From the NCBI RefSeq assembly GCF_030063145.1, contig NZ_JASISM010000002.1:124001-188000 (forward strand): DNA of 64,000 bases. The letters run 5' to 3'. The DNA comes from Cryobacterium sp. PH31-L1. GTDB lineage: Bacteria; Actinomycetota; Actinomycetes; Actinomycetales; Microbacteriaceae. This document shows, piece after piece, positions 47,315-56,763 of this stretch. The position numbers were made by a program, and so were the translations under genes. How positions within the stretch are numbered: position 1 is the first letter of the stretch; the number at the start of each line of letters is the position of its first letter. The notes beneath the pieces are model-generated. The model searched no databases and was not told the origin of the DNA. It saw nothing but the letters and a program-made list of their open reading frames with translations.

Positions 47315-47431
47315 AAAGCACGCGGAACATTATTCACGGTGGTTTGCGGTTGTCGGCGTGTGAGCCAGCGGCTTAGCTCGTTCTGAGGGTGAGTGCCGAT
47401 GTGGCAGTGCCCGCACAAGCAAGGGACAGCC

Positions 47432-50400
47432 GTGAACAAGCGCACCAGTACCACCGGCAGCAAGCCCGGCACCAGCAAACCCGGCACCAGCAAACCCGGC
47501 ACAGACGGCCCGGTCGCCGACTCGCTGCTGAAACTCGGTCGCTTTCTGCGCCGCGGCGAGACCAGCGAAGACCTGCGCAGCGTGTTCAAGACCGGCGGTC
47601 GCGCCGCCGACGCGTTCTACCGGGACCGCTGGACCCACGACAAAGAGGTGCGCTCGACCCACGGCGTGAACTGCACCGGCAGCTGCTCCTGGAAGGTGTA
47701 CGTCAAGGACGGCATCATCACCTGGGAAACCCAGCAGACCGACTATCCGAGCGTCGGCCCCGATTCACCCGAGTACGAACCGCGCGGCTGCCCTCGCGGC
47801 GCCGCTTTCAGCTGGTACACCTACTCACCCACCCGGGTGCGCTACCCCTACGTGCGCGGCGTACTGCTGAACCTCTACCGCGAGGCCAAGGCTCGCCTCG
47901 GCGACCCGGTGCTGGCCTGGGCCGAGATCACCGGCAACCCAGAGACCGCACGCCAGTACAAGAGCGCCCGCGGCCAGGGCGGCCTCGTGCGCGCCAGCTG
48001 GGACGAAGCCGCCGAAATCGTCGCCGCCGCCCACGTGCACACCATCAAGCAATACGGCCCAGACCGGGTCGTCGGCTTCAGCCCGATTCCGGCCATGTCG
48101 ATCGTGTCGCAGGGCGTCGGCAACCGATTCATCTCTCTGCTCGGCGGCACCATGCTCTCGTTCTACGACTGGTACGCCGACCTGCCGGTGGCGAGCCCGC
48201 AGGTGTTCGGCGACCAGACCGACGTGCCGGAATCGGCCGACTGGTGGAACTCGAGCTACCTCATCATGTGGGGCTCCAACGTTCCCGTCACTCGCACCCC
48301 GGACGCCCACTTCATGGTCGAGGCCCGTTACCGCGGTCAGAAGGTCATCACGGTCTCGCCCGACTACGCCGACAACTCCAAGTTCGCCGACGAGTGGCTG
48401 GCCGTGCATCCCGGCACCGACGGCGCCCTCGCCCTGGCCATGGGCCACGTCGTGCTCAAGGAGTTTCTGGTCGACCGTCGCACCCCGCGCTTTGTCGAAT
48501 ATATGAAGAAGTTCAGCGACTCCTCCTACCTGATCGCGCTCACCCCGCGCCAGGACGCCTGGGTTCCCGGCAAGTTTCTGACGGCCGACGCGCTGCCCGG
48601 CACCGACGCATCCGTTTCGAGTGCTGCGTTCAAGACAGTCATGCTCGACGAAAACGGCGAGGCGTTCGTACCGAACGGGTCGATCGGGCACCGGTTCAGC
48701 GAGGCCGACAAGGGCAAATGGAACCTCGACCTCGAAGGCCGCGACCCGCTGCTCTCCATAGCGGATGCCCCCGACTACGACGGCAGAACTGTCGCCATCG
48801 ACCTGCCCCGCTTTGACGAAACGCCAGGCGCCGACAGCCCCGGCGAGCAGCACGCCGGCGCCGCCGGCATTGTGCGCCGCGGAGTGCCGGTGCGCGTTGT
48901 CGCCGGCGTGCTCGTGACGACGGTGTTCGACCTGCTGCTCGCGCAGTACGGCGTCGGTCGTCCGGGTCTGCCGGGCGAATGGCCCACCGGCTACGACGAC
49001 GCCTCCACCCCCGGTACGCCAGCCTGGCAGGAGGAGATCACCTCGGTGCCATGGCAGGCTGCCGCGCGTATCGGCCGCGAATTCGCCCAGAATGCCGAGG
49101 ACTCCGAGGGGCGCTCGATGATTCTGATGGGTGCAGGCACCAACCATTGGTTCCACTCGGACACCATCTACCGCGCCTTTCTCGCGCTCACCACCATGAC
49201 CGGCTGCCAGGGCGTCAACGGCGGCGGCTGGGCTCACTACGTCGGCCAGGAAAAGGTGCGCCCGCTCACCGGGTACGGTCAGTACGCGTTCGGCCTGGAC
49301 TGGGTGCGACCGCCGCGCCAGATGATCGGCACCGGTTTCTTCTACCTCGCCACCGACCAGTGGCGCTACGACGGCCTGAGCGCCGACACCCTCGCCAGCC
49401 CGCTCGGCACCGGGATCTTCAAGGGCCGCACCACCGCCGACACCATGGTCGAATCGGCCAAGCGCGGCTGGATGCCGAGCTACCCCACCTTCAACCGCAA
49501 CTCGCTCGACCTGGTTGACGATGCCGTCGCGGCTGGACAGGAACCCGCCGAATACGTCGTCGATTCTCTGAAGGACGGCTCGCTTGAGTTCTCCTGCGAA
49601 GACCCCGACGCGCCAGAGAACTTTCCGCGGGTGCTCGTGGTGTGGCGGGCCAACGTGCTCGGTTCCTCGGGCAAGGGCAACGAGTACTTTCTCAAACACC
49701 TGCTCGGGGCGCCCTCTGCCGTACGTGCCGTCGAATCGATGCCGGCTCGCCGCCCGAAGACCATGAAGTGGCACGAGAGCGCGCCGGAAGGCAAGCTCGA
49801 CCTGCTCGTCACGAGCGACTTCCGCATGACCTCGACGACGATCTATAGCGACGTGGTCTTGCCGCCGGCCACCTGGTACGAGAAGAACGACCTGTCGACG
49901 ACGGACATGCATCCGTTCATTCACTCGTTCAACCCTGCGATCGCCCCGCCGTGGCAGGCCAAGACCGACTTCGACATCTTTCACGTGCTCGCCGCCAAGA
50001 TCTCGGAGATGTCGGTGAAGCACCTCGGCGTGCGCAAGGACCTCGTCGCAGCGCCGCTCGCGCACGACACCCCAGACGGCATGGCGACCCCGCACGGAAC
50101 CGTGCTGAATGACCAGCCGCTGATTCCCGGGGTCACCATGCCGAAGCTCGTCGTGGTGGAACGCGACTATCCGTCGTTCGCCGCGCAGCTCGGTGCGCTC
50201 GGTCCGCTCACCGAAAAACTCGGCATGGTCACCAAGGGCGTGAAATTCAACCCCGACGTGGAGGTCGCCTACCTCGGTAAGAAGAACGGCCTGGTTACGA
50301 GTGGTCCGGCCGCCGGGCGCCCGCGCCTGTCGACCGCGATCCACGCCTGCGAAATGGTGCTCGCCCTCTCGGGAACGACCAACGGCCGCCTCGGCACCCA

Positions 50401-51211
50401 GGGTTTTCGGCAGCTCGAGGAACGCACCGGCGTCAAGCTCGCCCAGCTGGCCAGCGACAACGAGGGCCGACGCTTCAGCTACCCGGATGTGCAGGGTGCG
50501 CCGGTCCCGGTGCTCACCTCCCCGGAATGGTCGGGTTCGGAGCACGGTGGTCGCCGTTACAGCGCCTTCACCATCAACGTCGAACATTTGAAGCCGTGGC
50601 ACACCCTCACCGGTCGCCAGCACTTCTATCTCGACCACGACTGGATGATCGAGCTCGGCGAACAGCTGCCCATCTTTCGCCCGCCGCTCGACATGCACCG
50701 ACTGTTCGACGACTCGATCGTCGGCGCCACCAGCAAGACCCCGACCGGTCGAGCCGAGGTTGCGGTGCGCTACCTGACGCCGCACTCGAAGTGGTCGATC
50801 CACTCCGAATACCAGGACAACCTGCTCATGCTCTCGCTGTCCCGCGGCGGCCCCACCATCTGGATGAGCCCGCAGGACGCCGACAAGATCGGCGTGCGCG
50901 ACAACGAGTGGATCGAATCGTACAACCGCAACGGCGTCGTCGTGGCGCGGGCGATTGTCTCGCATCGCATGCCGGAAGGCACGGTGTACATGTACCACGC
51001 GAAGGATCGCACCATCAACGTGCCGGTTGCCGAAACCAGCGGTATGCGCGGCGGTACCAACAACTCGCTCACCCGCATCCTTCTGAAACCCAGCCACCTG
51101 ATTGGCGGCTACGCCCAGCTGTCCTTCGCCTTCAACTACCTCGGCCCGACCGGGAACCAACGCGACGAGGTCACCGTGATTCGTCGTCGCAGCCAGAAAG
51201 TGGACTACTAA
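47432..51211 (+). CDS. narG: Respiratory nitrate reductase alpha subunit NarG
   Basis: About 1259-aa Mo-bisMGD catalytic subunit reducing nitrate to nitrite on the cytoplasmic side. Fe-S motif H77xxxC81xxxC85 (THGVNCTGSC) with a further Cys in GCPRGAAFSW; the Mo-ligand Asp is in YADLPVASPQ; NLVNGGGW-like stretches follow (GCQGVNGGGWAHYVGQEK). GTG 47432 follows AAGGGA; GTG 47393 is an alternative. The N-terminus carries three tandem SKPGT units. It overlaps narH (TAATG). Requires NarJ for cofactor insertion. Confidence 0.97.
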   Translation: MNKRTSTTGSKPGTSKPGTSKPGTDGPVADSLLKLGRFLRRGETSEDLRSVFKTGGRAADAFYRDRWTHDKEVRSTHGVNCTGSCSWKVYVKDGIITWETQQTDYPSVGPDSPEYEPRGCPRGAAFSWYTYSPTRVRYPYVRGVLLNLYREAKARLGDPVLAWAEITGNPETARQYKSARGQGGLVRASWDEAAEIVAAAHVHTIKQYGPDRVVGFSPIPAMSIVSQGVGNRFISLLGGTMLSFYDWYADLPVASPQVFGDQTDVPESADWWNSSYLIMWGSNVPVTRTPDAHFMVEARYRGQKVITVSPDYADNSKFADEWLAVHPGTDGALALAMGHVVLKEFLVDRRTPRFVEYMKKFSDSSYLIALTPRQDAWVPGKFLTADALPGTDASVSSAAFKTVMLDENGEAFVPNGSIGHRFSEADKGKWNLDLEGRDPLLSIADAPDYDGRTVAIDLPRFDETPGADSPGEQHAGAAGIVRRGVPVRVVAGVLVTTVFDLLLAQYGVGRPGLPGEWPTGYDDASTPGTPAWQEEITSVPWQAAARIGREFAQNAEDSEGRSMILMGAGTNHWFHSDTIYRAFLALTTMTGCQGVNGGGWAHYVGQEKVRPLTGYGQYAFGLDWVRPPRQMIGTGFFYLATDQWRYDGLSADTLASPLGTGIFKGRTTADTMVESAKRGWMPSYPTFNRNSLDLVDDAVAAGQEPAEYVVDSLKDGSLEFSCEDPDAPENFPRVLVVWRANVLGSSGKGNEYFLKHLLGAPSAVRAVESMPARRPKTMKWHESAPEGKLDLLVTSDFRMTSTTIYSDVVLPPATWYEKNDLSTTDMHPFIHSFNPAIAPPWQAKTDFDIFHVLAAKISEMSVKHLGVRKDLVAAPLAHDTPDGMATPHGTVLNDQPLIPGVTMPKLVVVERDYPSFAAQLGALGPLTEKLGMVTKGVKFNPDVEVAYLGKKNGLVTSGPAAGRPRLSTAIHACEMVLALSGTTNGRLGTQGFRQLEERTGVKLAQLASDNEGRRFSYPDVQGAPVPVLTSPEWSGSEHGGRRYSAFTINVEHLKPWHTLTGRQHFYLDHDWMIELGEQLPIFRPPLDMHRLFDDSIVGATSKTPTGRAEVAVRYLTPHSKWSIHSEYQDNLLMLSLSRGGPTIWMSPQDADKIGVRDNEWIESYNRNGVVVARAIVSHRMPEGTVYMYHAKDRTINVPVAETSGMRGGTNNSLTRILLKPSHLIGGYAQLSFAFNYLGPTGNQRDEVTVIRRRSQKVDY

Positions 51212-52872
51212 TGCGTGTCATGGCCCAGATGTCGATGATCATGAACCTCGACAAGTGCATCGGGTGTCACACCTGCTCGGTCACCTGCAAGCAGGTCTGG
51301 ACCAACCGCACCGGCGTCGAATACGCCTGGTTCAACAACGTAGAGACGCGGCCCGGAATCGGCTACCCGCGCGAGTACGAAAACCAAGAAAAGTGGAAGG
51401 GCGGCTGGGTGCGCAATAAGCGCGGCCGCTTGCAACTAAAGGCCGGCGGGCGGCTGAAGAAGCTTTCGCAGATCTTCAACAACCCCAACCTGCCGCAGAT
51501 CGACGACTACTACGAACCGTGGACCTACGACTACGACATGCTCACCACCGCCCCGGCCGGCACGCAGAGCCCGGTCGCCCGCCCGAAGTCGCTGCTGACC
51601 GGCCAGAATATGGACATCAAGTGGTCGGGTAACTGGGACGACAACCTCGGCGGGTCGCAGGAGACCGCGGCCCAGGACCCGATTCTCGCCACCATGAGCG
51701 AGCACGTGAAGATGGAGTTCGAAGAGACCTTCATGTTCTACCTGCCGCGCATCTGCGAGCACTGCCTCAATCCAGCCTGCGTCGCGGCCTGCCCCTCCGG
51801 CGCCATGTACAAGCGTGAAGAAGACGGCATCGTGCTCGTGGACGAAGACGGATGCCGCGGCTGGCGCATGTGCGTTTCCGCCTGCCCCTATAAGAAGGTG
51901 TACTTCAACCACAGAACGGGCAAGGCCGAGAAGTGCACGCTCTGCTACCCGTTGATCGAGCAGGGTAAGCCCACCATCTGCTCCGAAACCTGTGTCGGAC
52001 GTCTGCGTTACCTTGGCCTCATGCTGTACGACGCCGATGCAGTGCTCGCCGCAGCCTCGATCGAAAACGATCAGGACCTGCTTGACGCCCAGCGTGCGTG
52101 TTTTCTCGACCCGTTCGATCCCGAGGTCATCGCCGCCGCCAAGGCGGAGGGCATGGCCGATGACTGGATCGAAGCCGCCCAGAACAGCCCCATCTACAAG
52201 CTCATCTCCGAGTACGAGATTGCGCTGCCGCTGCACCCGGAATACCGCACCATGCCGATGGTCTGGTACATCCCGCCGCTCTCGCCCGTGGTCGACGTCG
52301 TGAGTAACTCCGGCAGCGACGGCGAAGACGCGCGCACCCTGTTCGCCGCGATCGACAAGCTGCGCATCCCGGTGGAATACCTCGCCGGACTGTTCTCAGC
52401 CGGCGACGTCGTTCCGGTCGAACTGTCACTGCGCAAGCTCGCCGCGATGCGCGCCTACATGCGCGACCTCAACCTCGGTAACGAGCCCGACGAGCGCATT
52501 CCGAACGCTGTCGGCATGACCGGTGAGAGCATCCAGGCCATGTATCGGCTGCTCGCGATCGCCAAATACGAAGACCGCTACGTCATTCCGAAGGCGCACG
52601 TCGAGACCGCGCGCGAGCTCGAAGAACTCGGCTGCTCGCTCGACACCGACGGCGGCCCCGGCATGGGCGGGCCCGGTTCTGCTGGGCACAGCGGCCCGTA
52701 CGGCAACACTGTGGGGATGCCGCTCGGCGCCACGGTCGACAATTACAACCAGATGCGCGGTGAGGCCGGTACCCCGACGACTCCGGGCCGGGTCAACCTG
52801 CTCAACTGGAACGGCGGAGGCGTACCCCAGGGCATGTTCCCGCCGGCAGCGGATGCCGGGAGCGCGGCATGA
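51211..52872 (+). CDS. narH: Respiratory nitrate reductase beta subunit NarH
   Basis: 553-aa iron-sulfur subunit carrying electrons from NarI to NarG. Four Fe-S ligand sets: CIGCHTCSVTCK, CEHCLNPACVAACPSGA, CRGWRMCVSACPYKK (Trp replaces a Cys, the 3Fe-4S type) and CTLCYP...CSETC. Start overlaps the narG stop. The C-terminal tail is Gly/Pro-rich (GGPGMGGPGSAGHSG). Same operon as narJ (ATGA). Confidence 0.97.
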   Translation: MRVMAQMSMIMNLDKCIGCHTCSVTCKQVWTNRTGVEYAWFNNVETRPGIGYPREYENQEKWKGGWVRNKRGRLQLKAGGRLKKLSQIFNNPNLPQIDDYYEPWTYDYDMLTTAPAGTQSPVARPKSLLTGQNMDIKWSGNWDDNLGGSQETAAQDPILATMSEHVKMEFEETFMFYLPRICEHCLNPACVAACPSGAMYKREEDGIVLVDEDGCRGWRMCVSACPYKKVYFNHRTGKAEKCTLCYPLIEQGKPTICSETCVGRLRYLGLMLYDADAVLAAASIENDQDLLDAQRACFLDPFDPEVIAAAKAEGMADDWIEAAQNSPIYKLISEYEIALPLHPEYRTMPMVWYIPPLSPVVDVVSNSGSDGEDARTLFAAIDKLRIPVEYLAGLFSAGDVVPVELSLRKLAAMRAYMRDLNLGNEPDERIPNAVGMTGESIQAMYRLLAIAKYEDRYVIPKAHVETARELEELGCSLDTDGGPGMGGPGSAGHSGPYGNTVGMPLGATVDNYNQMRGEAGTPTTPGRVNLLNWNGGGVPQGMFPPAADAGSAA

Positions 52873-53639
52873 GCACCGCCACCCGACAGCCCGCCACCCG
52901 CCTCGGAGCTGCCGGCATTGCGGGAGCCGTCGCGGCGCGCCTGAACTTCGGCTTTCGGGCACCCAAGATCGCTCCGCGAGCGATCGCGGCCGTTCCGATG
53001 ACGCCCGAGCAGGGTGTCATCGCGCACATGGCGGCGTCCATTCTGCTCGACTACCCGACGCCCCAGCGACGCGCGCAGTTTGCGCTGGTGGAAGCATCCG
53101 TTGTGGATCTGCCCGGCGAGCTGCACAGCAGCTTTGACGCGTTCTTTCGGGCCGTGAACACGCGCAGCCAGCAGCAGCTCGAGACGCACTTCACCGCGAC
53201 CTTCGACCTGAAACGCAAGTGCTGCCCGTACCTCACCTACTACGCGGCGGGCGATACCCGTCGCCGCGGCATGGCGCTCGTGCGATTTGTGGAGGCATAC
53301 CGCGCGGCCGGCTGGCAGGTTGATGCCGATGAGCTGCCCGACTACCTGCCGATGGTGCTCGAGTTCTCGGCGCTGTCCGACTCACCGATCGCGCAGGAAC
53401 TGCTCGCGGCGCACCGTGACGGCATCGAAGTGCTGCGCTCCGCCCTGGAGAAGTTCGACAGCCCCTACGCCCATCTGGTGGAGGCGGTGTGCCTGTCGCT
53501 GCCGCTGATCGACGACGAGACCCGCGAACGCTACCTCGACCTCGTGAACGAGGGGCCGCCGACCGAGACGGTCGGCATGACCTACCTCGGCAATCTGAAG
53601 CCGTTTTCCGCGCACACCAACGAGGATGTCAGCCGATGA
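52869..53639 (+). CDS. narJ: Nitrate reductase assembly chaperone NarJ
   Basis: 256-aa TorD/NarJ-type chaperone needed to insert the Mo cofactor into NarG. Family stretches: LLDYPTPQRR, FFRAVNTRSQQQLETHFTATFDLKRKCCPYLTYYAAGDTRRRG is read as the hallmark (given in parts: ETHFTATFD, KCCPYLTYY, GDTRRRGMAL), and LPDYLPMVLEF. An extra N-terminal 40 residues are Ala-rich. Overlaps narH and narI by ATGA. Confidence 0.94.
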   Translation: MSTATRQPATRLGAAGIAGAVAARLNFGFRAPKIAPRAIAAVPMTPEQGVIAHMAASILLDYPTPQRRAQFALVEASVVDLPGELHSSFDAFFRAVNTRSQQQLETHFTATFDLKRKCCPYLTYYAAGDTRRRGMALVRFVEAYRAAGWQVDADELPDYLPMVLEFSALSDSPIAQELLAAHRDGIEVLRSALEKFDSPYAHLVEAVCLSLPLIDDETRERYLDLVNEGPPTETVGMTYLGNLKPFSAHTNEDVSR

Positions 53640-54394
53640 CCGCCTGGGATTACCTGCTCTGGGTGGCCTTTCCCTACGCCGCCACGGGCGTTTTCGTGGT
53701 GGGGCACCTGCTGCGCTACCGCTACGACCAGTTCGGCTGGACCAGCCGGTCGAGTCAGACCTACGAGAACCGCCTGCTGCGCTGGGGCTCGCCCATGTTC
53801 CACTACGGCATTCTCATGGTCATCGGCGGGCACGTCGTCGGCCTGTTCATTCCCAAGCCGTGGCTGGAATTCTTCGGCGTGACCGAGCATATGTACCACC
53901 TCGGCGCCACCTGGCTCGGCAGTTTCGCCGCGGTACTCACGGTGGCCGGGCTGGCCATCTTGATCTACCGGCGCCGCCTGACGAAAAGGGTGCTGCTGGT
54001 TACGACCGTGATGGACAAGGTCATGTACGTGTTCCTGGCCGGCACCATCGCATTCGGCACGACCGCCACGGTGCTCTATCAAATCTTCGGCGGCGGCTAC
54101 GACTATCGCGGGTCGATCTCCCCGTGGATCCGCTCGCTGTACAGCTTTCAGCCCGACCCGTCGCTCATGAGCGACGTGCCGTTCTTCTTTCAGTTGCACG
54201 TGCTCACCGCCACGACGTTGTTTCTGCTCTGGCCGTTCACCCGGCTGGTGCACGTGTTCTCGGCGCCGCTCGGCTACCTCGTGCGCCCTTACGTGGTTTA
54301 TCGGTCGCGGGATAACCCCCGCGGTGCCGGGGCGCGCCCACCGCGTCGCGGCTGGGAGAAGAGCGAACGCCCGCTCGAGCGTTCGCGCCGGTAG
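53636..54394 (+). CDS. narI: Respiratory nitrate reductase gamma subunit NarI
   Basis: 252-aa membrane cytochrome b with five helices. Heme His candidates are in VVGHLLRYRYD, FHYGILMVIGGHVVGLF and FQLHVLTATTLF with LVHVFSAPLGYL. It oxidises menaquinol and passes electrons to NarH. The ATG at 53636 overlaps the narJ stop; the longer frame from 53489 is inside narJ. Last of the four-gene nar operon. Confidence 0.96.
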   Translation: MTAWDYLLWVAFPYAATGVFVVGHLLRYRYDQFGWTSRSSQTYENRLLRWGSPMFHYGILMVIGGHVVGLFIPKPWLEFFGVTEHMYHLGATWLGSFAAVLTVAGLAILIYRRRLTKRVLLVTTVMDKVMYVFLAGTIAFGTTATVLYQIFGGGYDYRGSISPWIRSLYSFQPDPSLMSDVPFFFQLHVLTATTLFLLWPFTRLVHVFSAPLGYLVRPYVVYRSRDNPRGAGARPPRRGWEKSERPLERSRR

Positions 54395-54403
54395 TCTTTT
54401 TTC

Positions 54404-54754
54404 ATGGTGCGTATCAAGAGGGCCTACGAGGCGGCATCCGCTTCGGATGGATGCCGGGTACTGGTTGATCGACTCTGGCCGCGCGGGGTCTCGAAGGAGC
54501 GCGCCCAGCTCGACGAATGGTTGAAGGAGGTCGCGCCGTCGCCTGCACTACGCGCTTGGTGGAACCACGACCCGGAGCGCATGCACGAGTTCGCGCTGCG
54601 CTATCGGGCCGAGCTCGATTCTGTGGCTGAGACCCAGGTGGCGGTCGCCGCGTTGCGGGCGCTCGCCGCCGCCGGCATCACGACCCTGATCTACGGTGCT
54701 AAGGACCCACAGGTGAATCACGCGCGAGTGCTGGCGGAGTACCTCGCGGAGTAG
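54404..54754 (+). CDS. DUF488 (YeaO-like) protein
   Basis: 116-aa DUF488 protein. Family signature VLVDRLWPRGVSKE near residue 20, then LRAWWNHDPERMHEF and TLIYGAKDPQVNHA. Biochemical role unknown. It starts 9 nt after narI and may be part of the same transcript. Confidence 0.85.
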   Translation: MVRIKRAYEAASASDGCRVLVDRLWPRGVSKERAQLDEWLKEVAPSPALRAWWNHDPERMHEFALRYRAELDSVAETQVAVAALRALAAAGITTLIYGAKDPQVNHARVLAEYLAE

Positions 54755-54887
54755 GGTCTGACAACCAACCGGAATAGTGCGCCCCCATTCAGGCTTGCAC
54801 CTAGAGCCGCCCGCATGCGGCGCTCCCTTCGACGTGCTCCCTGCAGCTCCCGGGGCACGGAGCGACCACGCGTGCGCGGCACCACGA

Positions 54888-56300
54888 ATGACAATAGAAA
54901 GTGTCGTACCAGTGACTTCAGCAGCGCGCGTCAGCACCGTCGGCAGCAGGATCCCTCAGTGGGCACGTTCCTTCGGCGTGCAGATCATCGCCGCGCTGAT
55001 CATCGGCCTGGGCCTCGGGCTGCTCGCCAAATACTCCGGCAGCACCCAAGAGAACCCGACTGGCCTCGGCGCAACCCTGAAAATCATCGGGTCGAGCTAC
55101 GTCTCACTGCTGCAGGCCGCTGTCGTGCCGCTGATCTTCACGGCCGTGGTCAGCTCCATCGCCAATCTGCGCCAGGTGTCGAACGCGGCCAAGCTGGCCT
55201 GGAACACGCTGCTCTGGTTCGCCATCACAGCGCTCGTAGCCGTCATGATCGGCATTGGCCTGGGCGTGCTGATCCGACCGGGAGCCGGAACCGGCATGGC
55301 TGAAAGCGGCGAGTACTCCGGCCGGACCGGCGACTGGTGGGCCTTCCTGATCGGGCTGTTCCCGAAGAACTTCCTCGGCCTCGGAGCGTCGACAAGCGTC
55401 GTCGACGGCACCGCGACCACCAATATCAGCTTCAACGTTCTGCAGATTCTGGTCATCGCCATCGTCGTGGGTATCGCCGCGCTGAAGGTCGGCAAGTCGG
55501 CCGAACCCTTCCTCAACCTGAACGCATCCGCTCTAGTGGTCATTCAGAAGGTGCTCTGGTGGATCATTCGCGTCGCACCGCTCGGCACGATCGGCCTGAT
55601 CGGCAACGCTGTCGCGGTCTACGGCTGGGACACCATGGGATCGCTCGGCAAGTTCGCGGTGACCATTTACATCGGCCTGGTGCTGGTTCTCTTCGTGGTC
55701 TACCCGATTCTGATCAAATCCCACGGCCTGTCCGTGAAGCAGTATTACTCCGGCGTGTGGCCGGCCGTGCAGCTGGCCTTCGTGTCGCGCTCCTCCATCG
55801 GCACCCTGCCGCTGACCCAGCGCGTGACCGAGCGCAGCCTCGGTGTGCCCCGCGCCTACGCTTCCTTCGCCGTTCCGCTCGGAGCGACGACCAAGATGGA
55901 CGGCTGCGCCGCCATCTACCCCGCTGTCGCCGCCATCTTCGTGGCCCAGTTCTTCGGTATTCAGCTCGACCTCACCCAGTACCTGCTGATCGTGCTCGTC
56001 TCGGTGCTGGGAAGCGCTGCGACCGCCGGCACCACCGGCGCCGTCGTGATGCTGACGCTGACCCTCTCCACCCTGGGCCTGCCGTTGGCCGGGGTTGGCC
56101 TGCTGCTGGCCATCGACCCGATCATCGATATGGGCCGCACCGCCGTCAACGTCGCCGGTCAGGCGCTCGTGCCCACCATCGTGGCGAAGCGTCAGGGCAT
56201 CCTCGACGAGAAGCTCTACAACGCGCCGCGCACGTCGCAGCCGTTCACGGACGATGCCGTGGAATCGACTCCGAGCGAGCTGGTAGACGAGAAGGCGTAG
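54888..56300 (+). CDS. Dicarboxylate/amino acid:cation symporter (DAACS family)
   Basis: About 470-aa sodium- or proton-coupled symporter (GltP/DctA type). Helical hairpin motifs SRSSIGTLP (the usual SSSS is altered) and ATTKMDGCAAIYP (NMDG becomes KMDG), plus DPIIDMGRTAVNVAGQ. It takes up glutamate, aspartate or C4-dicarboxylates. The start is uncertain: ATG 54888, or GTG 54912; no strong ribosome site. An 11-bp hairpin follows. Confidence 0.9.
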   Translation: MTIESVVPVTSAARVSTVGSRIPQWARSFGVQIIAALIIGLGLGLLAKYSGSTQENPTGLGATLKIIGSSYVSLLQAAVVPLIFTAVVSSIANLRQVSNAAKLAWNTLLWFAITALVAVMIGIGLGVLIRPGAGTGMAESGEYSGRTGDWWAFLIGLFPKNFLGLGASTSVVDGTATTNISFNVLQILVIAIVVGIAALKVGKSAEPFLNLNASALVVIQKVLWWIIRVAPLGTIGLIGNAVAVYGWDTMGSLGKFAVTIYIGLVLVLFVVYPILIKSHGLSVKQYYSGVWPAVQLAFVSRSSIGTLPLTQRVTERSLGVPRAYASFAVPLGATTKMDGCAAIYPAVAAIFVAQFFGIQLDLTQYLLIVLVSVLGSAATAGTTGAVVMLTLTLSTLGLPLAGVGLLLAIDPIIDMGRTAVNVAGQALVPTIVAKRQGILDEKLYNAPRTSQPFTDDAVESTPSELVDEKA

Positions 56301-56366
56301 CTCGGTCCCGGCCGCTTCACACTGCGCGGGAGGTCCGCCGATGCGCGGGACTTCGGATCTGGCCAG

Positions 56367-56396
56367 AAGTCCAGCGCTTCGCGTCGCGCTGGACTT
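56367..56396. terminator. Hairpin after the symporter gene
   Basis: AAGTCCAGCGC / GCGCTGGACTT: perfect 11-bp stem with 8-nt loop, 66 nt after the symporter stop, no T-run. The rest of 56301-56531 is GC-rich and shows nothing else. Confidence 0.6.
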
Positions 56397-56531
56397 GCGC
56401 CAGTGCGTGCGAGTTGCGCCTCCCGCGCGGCGGCGCAACTCCCGCGCGACCGCCAACTGGCTGTCGCGGGACTCGCGCTGTCGCTTGTGGCGGGCGGTGG
56501 CGGATGCCCCGAGCGGCACCTGCGCGCCGGC

Positions 56532-56669
56532 TCAGCTCGGCGAGACCACAGTGTCGCAGCGCCAACACGGCGCGGGCAGTTCGCCGGAAACGTAGGCGCC
56601 GCACTCGGGGCAGACTTGCTCGAGCCAGCAGACCGGGTCGCCGCCGATCGGTTCGTCAGATCTGGTCAT
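56532..56669 (-). CDS. 45-aa double-CxxC zinc-ribbon-like protein next to narK
   Basis: Small reading frame on the minus strand with a very strong ribosome site (GAGGAGG, 6 nt before the ATG at 56669). The protein has CPEC and CWRC pairs 15 residues apart plus one more Cys in DPVCWLEQ: the spacing of a mini zinc ribbon or rubredoxin-like knuckle. Ends in VVSPS. It lies downstream of narK on the same strand, after the narK hairpin terminator. No known family comes to mind; a regulator, metal carrier or redox partner are possible. Not long enough for usual gene finders. Confidence 0.7.
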   Translation of the reverse strand: MTRSDEPIGGDPVCWLEQVCPECGAYVSGELPAPCWRCDTVVSPS

Positions 56670-56709
56670 CGTTGACCTCCTCGTTTCAGTATGACCCTCT
56701 GCGGGCAGG

Positions 56710-56751
56710 AAAAAACCCGAAGCCCCCGCTGGAGGAGGAGGGACTTCGGGT
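56710..56751 (-). terminator. Rho-independent terminator of narK
   Basis: ACCCGAAG (56715-56722) pairs with CTTCGGGT (56744-56751), with a partly paired GC-rich inner part. On the minus strand it is followed by a run of six T (AAAAAA at 56710-56715 on the plus strand). It is 13 nt after the narK stop. Confidence 0.8.
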
Positions 56752-56763
56752 GGGCGTCGAGCG

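Noticed and set aside
47825..51160. Very long minus-strand open frame (over 1100 codons) opposite narG
   Set aside because: It is the antisense shadow of narG in a GC-rich gene. It has no recognisable domain and a His/Arg/Gly/Val-heavy composition typical of such shadows.
54755..54887. Terminator between the DUF488 gene and the symporter
   Set aside because: Only a weak CGTGC...GCACG pairing is present; no convincing hairpin or T-run.
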